56,352 nt of DNA from CAKZRD01 sp964549155 (GTDB lineage: Archaea; Nanobdellota; Nanobdellia; Pacearchaeales; GW2011-AR1): NCBI GenBank assembly GCA_964549155.1, contig CAZJUG010000001.1, positions 1-56,352 on the forward strand, given 5' to 3'. The notes beneath the pieces were generated by a model. It made no database searches, was not told the DNA's origin, and saw nothing but the letters and a program-made list of their open reading frames with translations. The translations under genes and the position numbers were made by a program. Positions 33,315 to 41,884 of this stretch are shown one piece after another. Every line of letters starts with the position of its first letter. Within the stretch, counting starts at the first letter, position 1.

Positions 33315-33695
33315 TTATTCTGATTTTACCTCTTCAGTTTTAGTTTCTGCTTTCGCAGCAGCTTCAGCAGCTGCCTTTTTCTTAGCTTCTTCTTCAGCCT
33401 TTGCTCTCGCTTCTTCTTGTTTTTTCTTTTCCTCTGCAAGTTTAGCTCTAATTTTTCTAGGAATGTACTCTGTTTTTTCTTTTGCTTCAATACTATCATA
33501 AACAAAAACCTCAACTTCAAACATGTCTCTACCGAAATTTCCTTGAATCTCCTTGATGACACATAACTCCGGGTCCTTTTTCAAAAAAGTAATAATCTCT
33601 TCTTTTTTAGGATTGTTGCTCGCAGTAACTTCTATATTAAACTCTTCTCTATCGAGAATTTTATTCTTTTCTTGTTTTTTTATTTCGAATATCAT
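33315..33695 (-). CDS. rps24e: Small-subunit ribosomal protein eS24 with Ala/Lys/Glu tail
   Basis: A 126-residue protein. The eS24 core is residues 1-85 (KILDREEFNIEV, EIQGNFGRDMFEVEVFVYD). The last 40 residues are a low-complexity Lys/Ala/Glu helix that most archaeal eS24 proteins lack. Similar tails occur on Rpo7 and eL31 in this window. It overlaps spt4 by ATGA. Confidence 0.95.
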   Translation of the reverse strand: MIFEIKKQEKNKILDREEFNIEVTASNNPKKEEIITFLKKDPELCVIKEIQGNFGRDMFEVEVFVYDSIEAKEKTEYIPRKIRAKLAEEKKKQEEARAKAEEEAKKKAAAEAAAKAETKTEEVKSE

Positions 33696-33880
33696 TTTGT
33701 TTTTATAGCATACTTCCCTTTTTTATTGATTCTTAAATTTTTCGCAATTAGAGATTCTTCAGGATTGAAAATTTCAACTTCTCCCTTAAATGTTTCTGAA
33801 AATACTCCTTCATTACATACTGGACACTTTGCTCCTTCAAAGATTCTCTTACAATTCAAACAAGCTCTTTCCTTTGCCAT
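33692..33880 (-). CDS. spt4: Transcription elongation factor Spt4
   Basis: A 62-residue zinc protein that binds Spt5 and makes RNA polymerase processive. CLNCKRIF and CPVCNEG form the zinc site, followed by NPEESLIAKNLRINKKGKYA, the family's C-terminal signature. It lies between rpo7 and eS24 with no spacer on either side. Confidence 0.95.
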   Translation of the reverse strand: MAKERACLNCKRIFEGAKCPVCNEGVFSETFKGEVEIFNPEESLIAKNLRINKKGKYAIKTK

Positions 33881-34489
33881 TTATTTCTTCTTCTCCTTTT
33901 TAGGTTTAAATTCCTTTGCTTCGCCTTTTTCTGCTTTTTTTGCTGCTTTTTTCGCCTTTTCTTTATCTCCATCTAACCACTCTATTTTTCCTAATCCTGG
34001 TTGTCTCATTGTAAGACCTATCTTTGGCTCATCTCCCTTAAAAGAGATTGCAACAACCCTAGCTAAGCAATTGTCTCCCACATTAAGACTTCTCTTTCCA
34101 TCCTTTCCTAGAAGGGAACCAGTTTTTGAAAATGAAACATAATCATCCATTGTTTGCGAAATGTGGATCATCCCTCTTGAAACACCCATATCAATGAAAG
34201 CTCCGAAAGAGGTTATTTCCTGAATTTGACCATAAACTAATTCTTGTAATTCTGGTTGGAAAACGATAAGCTTGAAACAGGATTTGTAATATGCTGCTCC
34301 ATCTCCTGGGATGATTATTCCGTCTTTAACTTCCAATACTTCTAAAATATCAATAACTTCTCCCAAGTCCCTATCTTGAAAATTTGAATATGTTTCGTGT
34401 AATTGCTGTTTTACAGCCTCGGCTGTATCTAACCCGAAAAGTTTTGGTTCAACCCTTACATAGTCTTCGACATCAACTAAATAAAACAT
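33881..34489 (-). CDS. rpo7: RNA polymerase subunit Rpo7 (RpoE1)
   Basis: A 202-residue stalk subunit. The N-terminal tip domain starts MFYLVDVEDYVRVEP and an S1 domain follows (ELVYGQIQEITSFGAFIDMG). The C-terminus is a 30-residue Lys-rich tail. The frame is open for another 102 codons upstream, but TTTATAAA at 34511-34518 is centred 25 nt before the ATG at 34489, which gives the family's normal start. It leads the operon spt4, eS24, eS31. Confidence 0.96.
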   Translation of the reverse strand: MFYLVDVEDYVRVEPKLFGLDTAEAVKQQLHETYSNFQDRDLGEVIDILEVLEVKDGIIIPGDGAAYYKSCFKLIVFQPELQELVYGQIQEITSFGAFIDMGVSRGMIHISQTMDDYVSFSKTGSLLGKDGKRSLNVGDNCLARVVAISFKGDEPKIGLTMRQPGLGKIEWLDGDKEKAKKAAKKAEKGEAKEFKPKKEKKK

Positions 34490-34576
34490 AAGGTTAAGAG
34501 AAAAAGTTGATTTATAAAGCTTATGTTCGTGTTTTTTAACAGAAACATTTAAAATATAGAGTGTGTATGATTTTCT

Positions 34577-34762
34577 ATGGAAAGAGAGGAAAGAGCAGAA
34601 CCGCCCAGAGTATTCAAAGTTCGGGGTTGGCAAGAAGTTGTTGATATAGATTTTGGAACAAGAGTTTATGTTCCTCAAAATCCGCCGGTATGTGCAGGAA
34701 TTAGCCATGTATATTCCAATTCCGAATGGGAAGAAAGGCAGAAGAACTCTGGACTTCCCTAA
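34577..34762 (+). CDS. Hypothetical small protein, 61 aa
   Basis: A small soluble protein of unknown family (VFKVRGWQEVVDIDFGTRVY). It runs divergently from rpo7. Its own TATA box (TTTAAAATA, 34548-34556) is 25 nt before the ATG, which supports expression. It ends 80 nt before the next gene. Confidence 0.55.
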   Translation: MEREERAEPPRVFKVRGWQEVVDIDFGTRVYVPQNPPVCAGISHVYSNSEWEERQKNSGLP

Positions 34763-34842
34763 GAGGATATTTGAAACATCGTAACTCCAATCCAATTTGG
34801 ACCTATCGCTTTATTTATAAAGAAGAGAATCTTCTAAAAAAC

Positions 34843-35415
34843 ATGGAAGAAAAATATATCATGTTCTCAATGGAAGATGAGAGGATAAAGGGTTTATCTG
34901 AAGCACTTTCAAACCCCTCCTGTAAGAAGATTATCAATCTTCTTTCTGAAAAGGAGCTAACTGAAACAGATATTGCTAAAGAACTGAAAGTTCCCCTGAA
35001 CACAATAGATTATAATATAAAAAAATTAATCTCTGTAGGATTGATTGAGAAAACAAACCACTTCTGGAGTATCCGTGGGAAAAAGATGCCAGTCTATAGG
35101 GTTTCGAATAAGAAGATAGTTATTTCCCCAAAAAAGTCATTATCTTTTACTGCATTAATTGCTTCTGCAATTGGTACAGGATTAATTGCTTTTGGAATTG
35201 AAAGATTTAGTGCACAAAGAATTAATGAAGAAGTTTTCTTTGCTGAAGATTCTCTTGCTGCGGTGCCAATGATTGCACAAAAAGGTTCAGAAGTTGCAAG
35301 AGATTTTGCTTCAACAGGTTTTGCAGGATGGCAATGGTTCTTATTGGGGGCTTGGCTTGGAATTGCTCTATTTTTCATATTTTCGTCTTTAAATGGAAGG
35401 AGACATTTGAAATGA
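34843..35415 (+). CDS. Winged-helix regulator with membrane helices
   Basis: A 190-residue protein. Residues 15-90 are an ArsR-like winged helix (LSNPSCKKIINLL, LTETDIAKELKVPLNTIDYN). Two hydrophobic segments follow (about 103-120 and 165-185), so the DNA-binding domain would be held at the membrane. The frame extends upstream, but the TTTATAAA box (34814-34821) is centred 25 nt before the ATG at 34843. The next two genes overlap in series, so it may sense an envelope state together with the SIMPL protein; this is an inference. Confidence 0.8.
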   Translation: MEEKYIMFSMEDERIKGLSEALSNPSCKKIINLLSEKELTETDIAKELKVPLNTIDYNIKKLISVGLIEKTNHFWSIRGKKMPVYRVSNKKIVISPKKSLSFTALIASAIGTGLIAFGIERFSAQRINEEVFFAEDSLAAVPMIAQKGSEVARDFASTGFAGWQWFLLGAWLGIALFFIFSSLNGRRHLK

Positions 35416-35567
35416 AAGAATTTAATTTCAACAAGAATGTTTCTTTTTGTTTAGAGAACTTTTTACTTTGCTTTCGAAATCCCTCAGAAGATTTCGGAAG
35501 AACAGAAAATTTTTCTAATTTTCTGTATAAAGAAAAAGAACTCGGTGAAAGGAGGAAGAAAAAATGA
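35412..35567 (+). CDS. Coupled small ORF, 51 aa, built around two hairpins
   Basis: The ATG overlaps the stop of the winged-helix gene (ATGA), and its stop overlaps the ATG of the SIMPL gene (ATGA). Such exact coupling at both ends supports translation. The DNA inside contains two perfect stems, CGAAATC/GATTTCG (35475-35496) and CAGAAAAT/ATTTTCTG (35503-35525). The peptide is unrecognised, Phe/Asn-rich at first and ending in ELGERRKKK. It could be a real small protein, or a frame kept open to regulate the SIMPL gene. Confidence 0.45.
   Translation: MKEFNFNKNVSFCLENFLLCFRNPSEDFGRTENFSNFLYKEKELGERRKKK
35546..35555 (+). promoter_or_regulatory. Strong Shine-Dalgarno sequence of the SIMPL gene
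   Basis: GAAAGGAGG lies eight to nine bases before the ATG at 35564, inside the upstream small ORF. It sets the start of the SIMPL protein. Confidence 0.7.
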
Positions 35568-36316
35568 ATCAGAATAATTCTGTAAAAATAACTGCAATAA
35601 TTGCAGGGACTGTAATCCTAATAGCATTTATCGGACTTTATTTGCTCCAAGGTTTTATGCCTACTGGAAAGGATACCATAAGTGCACAAGGTTATTCTTC
35701 TCTGAATGTTAATCCTGATTTGGTAACTATCCATTTTAATGTTGAAACAAATGGAACAACTGCGAAAGAAGCCAAAGATGCAAATAGTAAGATAATTGAA
35801 AAACTCAATTCGGATTTGATTGCTCTGGGATTGAATAAAGAAGAAATCCAAACAAGTGGATTTAACATCTACGAAGACATTGTATGGGAAAAAGATAAGA
35901 CTGTTAGCAGAGGCTACAAAGCTTCGCATCAAATAGAAGTTGTTTTAAACACAAGTGAAACCGGAATGATTTCAAGTGTGATTGATGTGGGAGTTGATTC
36001 CGGTGCTTTGCTTTCTTGGATAGATTTTGAATTGAGTCCTAAGCTACAAAGTGAATACAAAGCACAAGCATTGAAAGAAGCTGGAGAGGATGCAAAACTA
36101 CAAGCTGGTGCAATTGCTGAAGGAGTTGGAAAAAGATTAGGAGACCTTGTTTCAGTTTCGACTTCAGACTTTTATTATAGTCCTTGGAATGTTTATTCCT
36201 CGAGAGGAGGAGAAATAGCTATGGATGTTGCGGAAGCAAAAATGGCTGTTACAAACATAGTTCCAGGAAGTCAAGATGTTAGTGCAAGAGTTACAGTTGT
36301 ATACAAAATAAAATAA
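35564..36316 (+). CDS. SIMPL-domain (DUF541) membrane-anchored protein
   Basis: A 250-residue protein. One membrane anchor (about 9-31) is followed by the SIMPL/DUF541 domain: ISAQGYSSLNVNPDLVTIHF, the TAKEAKDANSKI helix, ALGLNKEEIQTSGFNIYED, and ALKEAGEDAKLQAGAIAEGVG in the second half. Family members are periplasmic or external and of poorly known role, forming oligomers in bacteria. It is translationally coupled to the preceding small ORF and regulator. A terminator hairpin follows at 36329. Confidence 0.9.
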   Translation: MNQNNSVKITAIIAGTVILIAFIGLYLLQGFMPTGKDTISAQGYSSLNVNPDLVTIHFNVETNGTTAKEAKDANSKIIEKLNSDLIALGLNKEEIQTSGFNIYEDIVWEKDKTVSRGYKASHQIEVVLNTSETGMISSVIDVGVDSGALLSWIDFELSPKLQSEYKAQALKEAGEDAKLQAGAIAEGVGKRLGDLVSVSTSDFYYSPWNVYSSRGGEIAMDVAEAKMAVTNIVPGSQDVSARVTVVYKIK

Positions 36317-36328
36317 ATTTTTTATTTT

Positions 36329-36362
36329 CCCTTTAATTCTTTAGGGATTTTTCTTTTTTTAA
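36329..36362 (+). terminator. Stem-loop with T-run after the SIMPL gene
   Basis: CCCT (36329-36332) pairs with AGGG (36343-36346), followed by a long T-run. It starts 13 nt after the stop. Confidence 0.5.
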
Positions 36363-36365
36363 GAA

Positions 36366-36620
36366 CTATTTAGCTTTCTTATACTCTTCTAAAAAGTCAT
36401 CTATATCTTTTTGAACCTTTTCAATTGTTTTTAGAACAAGTTTTTTAGCATTATCAGCTTCTACTCTTAAAATTGGATTCTTTGTTGGATGGTCTCTTTT
36501 CCAAGCAGCCATCTTAACATCTTCCTTGTTTAAGTAAACTCTTAGAAGTTCAACAATTGTCAAATTATTAATCTCTAATTCGACTAGTCCTTTCTCTTCC
36601 TTTAGAATCTTGATTTCCAT
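36366..36620 (-). CDS. rpo11: RNA polymerase subunit Rpo11 (RpoL)
   Basis: An 84-residue assembly-platform subunit that pairs with Rpo3. The protein reads EIKILKEEKGLVELEINN, then TIVELLRVYLNK and DHPTKNPILRVEADNAKKL, the conserved DHPL-x-x-P region. The Lys-rich C-terminus is short. It stands alone, convergent with the SIMPL gene. Confidence 0.95.
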   Translation of the reverse strand: MEIKILKEEKGLVELEINNLTIVELLRVYLNKEDVKMAAWKRDHPTKNPILRVEADNAKKLVLKTIEKVQKDIDDFLEEYKKAK

Positions 36621-36733
36621 AGATTTTGAAAAGAAGGTTTATTTATAAAGCTGTTGGTTCTTATTTTTTAGAAAATCTTGCTTTTTTACCTTGGTTTAAC
36701 AAACTTTATAAAGAGGATTTTTCTTAGTTGGAT

Positions 36734-39412
36734 ATGAGAAAAAAAGGGATTTTAGTATGGGGAATATTACTCTTGTTGATTAATATCTCTCTTGTGTACT
36801 CCTTAGAAATAAGTGCAACCAACATAAACCTCAAACAGAATTACACACTAGGAGAAATTCTTTCGGGAAATTTTAGTTTGAAAGTAACAGATATTAGCCC
36901 AGATTATGTATTAAAAACTAATTTAGGACACTCAATTCCGTTGAGGGAATTTCTTTCTAACAATGGTGAACAATTAGATTGTGAATCATTTGGATGCGAA
37001 GACAGATATACAAGCAATTCCCAAGCCTTTGAAAGTAAAATCTTTAGTTTGTCTTCAGGTAGCCAAAAGATATTTGGAATAATGTTAAATGGGAATAATG
37101 TCCAATTGAGCGATATCCAATTAGTGACCAAATTGAACTTTGATGAACAGAGTCAAATACCTTTGAAAATTAAGTTTGGGGGAGATGGAGAATTAAAATT
37201 TGTAAATGAATCTAACAATTTTAATAGATATTCTGTATCGGGTGTTCAAAGTCTAATTTCGACAGACTATAAAAAAAATATTGACTCAACCCCTTATTGT
37301 CAGAAGCTCTCACTTATCCCAACAAAAAAAGTGATGATTGGAGCTAACTTCAGCGGAACAAGCATGGATGAGGTAAGAATGGAATTAAGAAATTCTCGAA
37401 ATGATGTGCTAGGAAGTTGTATATTCATAGCACAAGGAAATAAATCATGTGTTGTTGAAATGGAAAATGAAATTGTTTCGGAGGAATATTTTGTATGTCT
37501 TAGCACAGAATCTACCGAAGATAGTGGTCTAAAATTAGGATTTAAATCAAGCTCAAATGGAAAAGGATATTATGGTGGAATCTATGGAACTTCCGAAGGA
37601 GATTATTCTATTTTTGCAAGAATTCCATATTATCTCGCTGCAAACAACTTAGAGATAAATTTAATCGGAGATAATGAAAAAACAAACCTATTGAATAAAA
37701 TGAGTAGTTATCTGTTAAATAACTACAAATCCTTATCTTCAAATAGAATAAATTGTTCAGAAGGATGTTTTATTCCATTAGCATTTGAAGGGATTCAACA
37801 AGAGGTTGAAATAACTAGTGTTTCTTTGTCTTATGTAAGCAATTCCGGAAGTGAGACTACAACAAGTCTATATGAACTGACTGTTTTGCCCTCCAAGGGA
37901 AACTTTGAAGGATTTGTAGAAATCGATAGTTCGGAATTTAAATTGAGTTTTAGTGGAAAAGAAAAAGTAGAATTCTACTTAGAGAAAGACACAGAAAAAA
38001 ATAGTCTTTTTGATAGGATGATTAATATTGATTCAATTCCTATAGTTATAAGGAATATTTATCCCTCTTTTATTCCTGCAGGAATTCCAACTCTCATCTT
38101 TGCAGAAGTCCTATCAGGTTCACCAGTTATCTCATACAGATGGACATTTGGAGATGGAGGGAGTATTGAAACAGAGGAGAATAGAGTAATAAAAACCTAC
38201 GGAAACATTTCTACATATAATCTAACATTAAGAGTTCTAAATAATCTTAGCGAACATAGTGAAAAAACAATTTTTATAGATGTTATAAATCCTAGAAACT
38301 ATTTGAATCGAACAATAGAAATGAAGAATACAAATTTAGATAATCTTGAAAGTGAGATAGATTCATTAGCAATCTCCCAAGTATATAAAGAAGAATTGAA
38401 GAGATTTTTTGGATTAGACAAAGCTAAAGAAGAACTGGATAAAATTGATGCTGAAAAAAGATCTGCTACTGCAGATTCTAAATTTATGGAGCTTGCTCAG
38501 AGAATTCAGACAATTGAAATTCCTCAAATGGTTTGGGTAAAAACAAAAATTAAGGATTCTTTCATTATAAATCCAAGAGATATAGATCTTACAGTGATTA
38601 GCTCAATTGTAAAGAAAGACTTCAGTGATGAGAAATATAAAGAATATATTTCTAATTGGCAAATTGCTAATGTTGTTGGAACCATAGATACTTCTGAGAT
38701 TGCAATGCTTGATAGTAATGGAATAGAATCTAAATTAGCCACAATTTATCAAATTGAAGTAGAAGCTGGTGGAGAGTCCTATTTAATAGTCCAAGGTGGA
38801 ATTAATGTAAAATCATCAATTGAGTTACAAAGTACAGAAAAGAGTAAAACACTGAAACTTAGTCCTGGAGAAAAAAAGAAATTTGAGATGATCTCATTGA
38901 ATGGTACAGTTTCTGCAATTTATGTTAGCCCTGATATCAGCAAGGTTGATCTTACTGGAAAAATCTCTCCATGTAACTTTAATAAGATATGTGAGAGCAA
39001 CATTGGAGAAGATTATAAAAATTGTTCTTCAGATTGTAAACCTTGGCCAAGAGTCATAATCTTCTTGATAGTCGTTTTAATTATTTCAGCTGTTGCTTAC
39101 ACTTTTGTGCAAGTTCAGTTCAAGAAGAAATATGAACTTCAGTTGTTTGGTTCAGAACAAGAATTAAAGAACCTAATAGAATCTATAAAGAACTCTAATG
39201 AGAACAATATTCCTGAGAAAGAAATTACCGAAAAGTTAATAAAGAATGGTTGGTCTAAAGAACAAGTGTCTTATGCTATCAAAAAATCCAAGGGGGAAAG
39301 AACAAGACCTTATGAAATTATCCAAATGGATAGGATACTAAATAAATTTACTAATAAAACCGAACTAAATAAAGATAAAACTAATGAGCTTCCTAAAAAA
39401 ACTAAAAAATAA
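36734..39412 (+). CDS. Large surface protein with PKD domain and cytoplasmic tail
   Basis: An 892-residue protein. A signal peptide covers about residues 1-27, followed by a long Asn/Ser-rich ectodomain. A PKD domain near residue 466 (SYRWTFGDGGSIETE) is followed by a helical stretch (about 520-590), a Cys-rich knob near 750-765 (CNFNKICESN, NCSSDCK), one membrane helix (about 772-795) and a basic cytoplasmic tail. TTTATAAA (36705-36712) is 25 nt before the ATG at 36734, preferred over a TTG six bases upstream. It overlaps the Era-like GTPase gene by 29 nt. Confidence 0.8.
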   Translation: MRKKGILVWGILLLLINISLVYSLEISATNINLKQNYTLGEILSGNFSLKVTDISPDYVLKTNLGHSIPLREFLSNNGEQLDCESFGCEDRYTSNSQAFESKIFSLSSGSQKIFGIMLNGNNVQLSDIQLVTKLNFDEQSQIPLKIKFGGDGELKFVNESNNFNRYSVSGVQSLISTDYKKNIDSTPYCQKLSLIPTKKVMIGANFSGTSMDEVRMELRNSRNDVLGSCIFIAQGNKSCVVEMENEIVSEEYFVCLSTESTEDSGLKLGFKSSSNGKGYYGGIYGTSEGDYSIFARIPYYLAANNLEINLIGDNEKTNLLNKMSSYLLNNYKSLSSNRINCSEGCFIPLAFEGIQQEVEITSVSLSYVSNSGSETTTSLYELTVLPSKGNFEGFVEIDSSEFKLSFSGKEKVEFYLEKDTEKNSLFDRMINIDSIPIVIRNIYPSFIPAGIPTLIFAEVLSGSPVISYRWTFGDGGSIETEENRVIKTYGNISTYNLTLRVLNNLSEHSEKTIFIDVINPRNYLNRTIEMKNTNLDNLESEIDSLAISQVYKEELKRFFGLDKAKEELDKIDAEKRSATADSKFMELAQRIQTIEIPQMVWVKTKIKDSFIINPRDIDLTVISSIVKKDFSDEKYKEYISNWQIANVVGTIDTSEIAMLDSNGIESKLATIYQIEVEAGGESYLIVQGGINVKSSIELQSTEKSKTLKLSPGEKKKFEMISLNGTVSAIYVSPDISKVDLTGKISPCNFNKICESNIGEDYKNCSSDCKPWPRVIIFLIVVLIISAVAYTFVQVQFKKKYELQLFGSEQELKNLIESIKNSNENNIPEKEITEKLIKNGWSKEQVSYAIKKSKGERTRPYEIIQMDRILNKFTNKTELNKDKTNELPKKTKK

Positions 39413-40019
39413 ATTTGTAGGATTATTCAAAAAAAAGAAAGAGATAAAACTAGGATTTTATGGTCCTCCTAATGCAGGAAAGACAAGTCTTGCAAATAAA
39501 ATTTGTCAGGATTGGATAGGTGAGGATATAGGAACTGTAAGCAAGGTCCCTCATGAAACACGAGGAATACAATTTAAGGAAAAAGTTATGATGGAAAAAG
39601 ATGGGAAGAAAATTGAATTTAAGGTAGTAGATACTCCTGGAATAGCGACTAGGATAGATTTTGAGGATTTTCTAAAGTTTGGAATGAAAAAGAAGGAAGC
39701 ACAATCCCGAGCGAGAGAAGCAACTCAAGGAATTATTGAGTCTATAAGATGGTTAGATGATATGGATGCTGTTGTTGTAGTTATTGATGCCACTACAAAT
39801 CCATATTCTCAAATAAATATAACAATTATAGGGAATTTAGCTGCTAGAAATATCCCCGTTTTGATTGTTGCGAATAAAATGGATTTGGCTAAAGCAGACA
39901 TTAAAAAGATAATAGGGGCATTTCCAGAATATCCAGTAATAGGAATATCTGCAAAAAACGGGAAAGGAATTGAAAATTTTTATGGAGAATTATTTAAAAT
40001 GGTGAAAAAAACAAGATGA
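39384..40019 (+). CDS. Era-like GTPase
   Basis: A 211-residue P-loop GTPase. G1 is GPPNAGKTS (27-35), G3 VDTPG, G4 NKMD and G5 GISAKNGKG. After a basic N-terminus there is no KH domain, so it is not bacterial Era itself but the short archaeal Era-like type usually followed by a DUF2073 gene, as here. The partner gene overlaps by ATGA. The role is unknown; ribosome or RNA work is often proposed for the family. The coupling to a surface-protein gene upstream is odd. Confidence 0.88.
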   Translation: MSFLKKLKNKFVGLFKKKKEIKLGFYGPPNAGKTSLANKICQDWIGEDIGTVSKVPHETRGIQFKEKVMMEKDGKKIEFKVVDTPGIATRIDFEDFLKFGMKKKEAQSRAREATQGIIESIRWLDDMDAVVVVIDATTNPYSQINITIIGNLAARNIPVLIVANKMDLAKADIKKIIGAFPEYPVIGISAKNGKGIENFYGELFKMVKKTR

Positions 40020-40420
40020 AATCCAAAAAAGCGAAGAAAAAAGGAGATGATTTAACCATCCACTTTATGCCTTTTTCTGAGATTGCTCATGTAGATAGTT
40101 TAGAAAGGATAAAGAAGATTATGGGTCTTGTTTTAGATAATAAATTAATTATTTTACAAGGCAAGTTGAAACCAGAAGAAGAGACAAGACTTATTGAGAA
40201 TACTATGACATTGATAGGAAATTTAAAAGGATTCCAAGGAGTTGAGATATCTACTCTTTCAGGAGAAAAAGAAAAAAATGTATTCGACAGATTGAGACAT
40301 AGTCTTGTGAAGATATTAGTCGGTGAGCAAGATGCTGTAACATTAATTGGTCCTGCAACGATTGTTAAAGAGATTAGAAAAGATCCTAAAAAAATAGAGC
40401 TTATATTAAAGAGGAGATGA
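40016..40420 (+). CDS. DUF2073 protein
   Basis: A 134-residue protein with the DUF2073 signature: IHFMPFSEIAHVDSLERI, KLIILQGKLKPEEETRLIE and a C-terminal GPATIVKEIRKDP. It overlaps the GTPase gene by ATGA. The pair is conserved across several archaeal phyla, which suggests a shared complex. No enzymatic residues are evident. Confidence 0.85.
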   Translation: MKSKKAKKKGDDLTIHFMPFSEIAHVDSLERIKKIMGLVLDNKLIILQGKLKPEEETRLIENTMTLIGNLKGFQGVEISTLSGEKEKNVFDRLRHSLVKILVGEQDAVTLIGPATIVKEIRKDPKKIELILKRR

Positions 40421-40421
40421 A

Positions 40422-41261
40422 ATGAAAAATAATGAAATTGTGTTATGCCTTGGAGTTTTTTTCTTTCTAGCTAGTCTAGGATTTGTTTCAAGTTGGACAG
40501 GAGTCAATACTCAATATTGGAACGATGGAGTGGGATGCTTCAATTCAAATAATTTTGCAGTTTGGACAAATATTACTCCAGTAGGAGCAACATATAATAT
40601 CCTAAACTTGTCCGTTGTTTTTAACTCTTCCGGGAGTGTTGGAAATTGCTCTGCTTACAGAGATATATCCAACATTACTTGCTGTCCAACAGGATATGAA
40701 TGTAGTTTAGTTAGTGGAAAATGTACTCCGAAGATAGATAGATCTTGCGAAGACTTTAAAACTAAAGAAAGCTGTGAAACGGCAAATATGGTATCTGGAG
40801 AAAATCCTTCCGAGCTATTCTTTAAATCTGTTGGAGATGAATGGAAAATTGAAGACAAGTCAGTTTATGAATCTAAATGTACAGATTATGATTTAGAACC
40901 TTATGAGCTGGGGGGTGAATTTTGTGCGAATTCATCTAGCTGTCTTTGTTATTGGAATAGTTCCACTTCTTCATGTAAACCTGGTTGGGAGGATTATACT
41001 ATCTGTGAGGGAGGATTAACACAGAAGGGAAGATGTGAATACGAAATAGCTGAAACAAAAAATGAGTGTGATACATTGGGGAAAATAACTCGAATTTATA
41101 AAGCAACAGCATTTCCTACAGGTTATCCTGGATGTATTGCCCCTCCAAATAAAGAAGTCTCATGTTCTACAGTAATTGTCGTGCCTTTCTTTAGTTTTAT
41201 GAATATGATAATTTCTATATTAGGAATAGCAGGAATTTATCTTTTTTCTAGAAAGAATTAA
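40422..41261 (+). CDS. Secreted Cys-rich protein with C-terminal membrane anchor
   Basis: A 279-residue protein. A signal peptide ends near residue 26 and a first beta domain follows. A Cys-rich region (about 80-245, roughly 18 cysteines such as NITCCPTGYECSLVSGKC) contains potential knottin-like modules. One C-terminal membrane helix (about 252-273) ends with RKN. It starts one base after the DUF2073 stop. The family is unknown; a surface function is inferred. Confidence 0.7.
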   Translation: MKNNEIVLCLGVFFFLASLGFVSSWTGVNTQYWNDGVGCFNSNNFAVWTNITPVGATYNILNLSVVFNSSGSVGNCSAYRDISNITCCPTGYECSLVSGKCTPKIDRSCEDFKTKESCETANMVSGENPSELFFKSVGDEWKIEDKSVYESKCTDYDLEPYELGGEFCANSSSCLCYWNSSTSSCKPGWEDYTICEGGLTQKGRCEYEIAETKNECDTLGKITRIYKATAFPTGYPGCIAPPNKEVSCSTVIVVPFFSFMNMIISILGIAGIYLFSRKN

Positions 41262-41312
41262 TGTAGGAGACATTTCCACCATGTTTATAAACTATAATTC
41301 TCTTTAATAATC

Positions 41313-41882
41313 ATGGATTTAGGAACAGCAATAAGAAAAAGGAAGAGTGTAAAAAATTATTCTGAAAAGAAACCAGATTGGAGAAAGATTTTACAGGCCC
41401 TTGAATATACCCGGTTTGTTCCAATGGCTGGAAACCAGTATACTGTAAAATATATTCTTGTTGATGATAAAAAGAAGATAAGCTCTATTGAAGGAGCATG
41501 TCAGCAAAAGTTTGTTGGAAAAGTTGATTATGTCTTAGTTGTTGTTTCAGACAGAGAAAAAGTGAGAAAATTATATGATCATTATGATAAGGGATTTGGA
41601 GCCCAACAAGCAGGTGCTGCAATTTATAATGTATTGTTGGGATTGACTGAAAAGGGTCTTGCAACATGCTGGGTTGGTTTTTTTGAAGACTCTATTATAA
41701 AAAGAGAGTTAGGGATAAGTGAGTCTCTTTGTATTGAAGCAATACTTCCCATTGGGATAGAAAGTAAGGTAAAATCTGAAAGGGAAAAACAGAAACAACC
41801 CCTGGATGAATTAGTCTTCTTCAATAAATGGGGAAAAAAGTACATGGGCGAGGATAGTGTACAAAGATACAAGAATAGCTAG
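41313..41882 (+). CDS. Nitroreductase-family protein
   Basis: A 189-residue flavoprotein of the nitroreductase fold. AIRKRKSVKNYSEK is the FMN-binding Arg loop, PMAGNQYTVKYILV follows, the central GFGAQQAGAAIYNVLLGLTEKGLATCWVG is the family's core helix, and LPIGI comes late. It likely reduces small aromatic or quinone substrates with NAD(P)H. TTTATAAA (41283-41290) is 26 nt before the ATG. Confidence 0.9.
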   Translation: MDLGTAIRKRKSVKNYSEKKPDWRKILQALEYTRFVPMAGNQYTVKYILVDDKKKISSIEGACQQKFVGKVDYVLVVVSDREKVRKLYDHYDKGFGAQQAGAAIYNVLLGLTEKGLATCWVGFFEDSIIKRELGISESLCIEAILPIGIESKVKSEREKQKQPLDELVFFNKWGKKYMGEDSVQRYKNS

Positions 41883-41884
41883 AA

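Noticed and set aside
34490..34795. A 102-codon open extension upstream of rpo7
   Set aside because: The TATA box at 34511-34518 fixes the start at 34489, where the family N-terminus begins. The extension has no Rpo7-like sequence and runs over the divergent gene at 34577.
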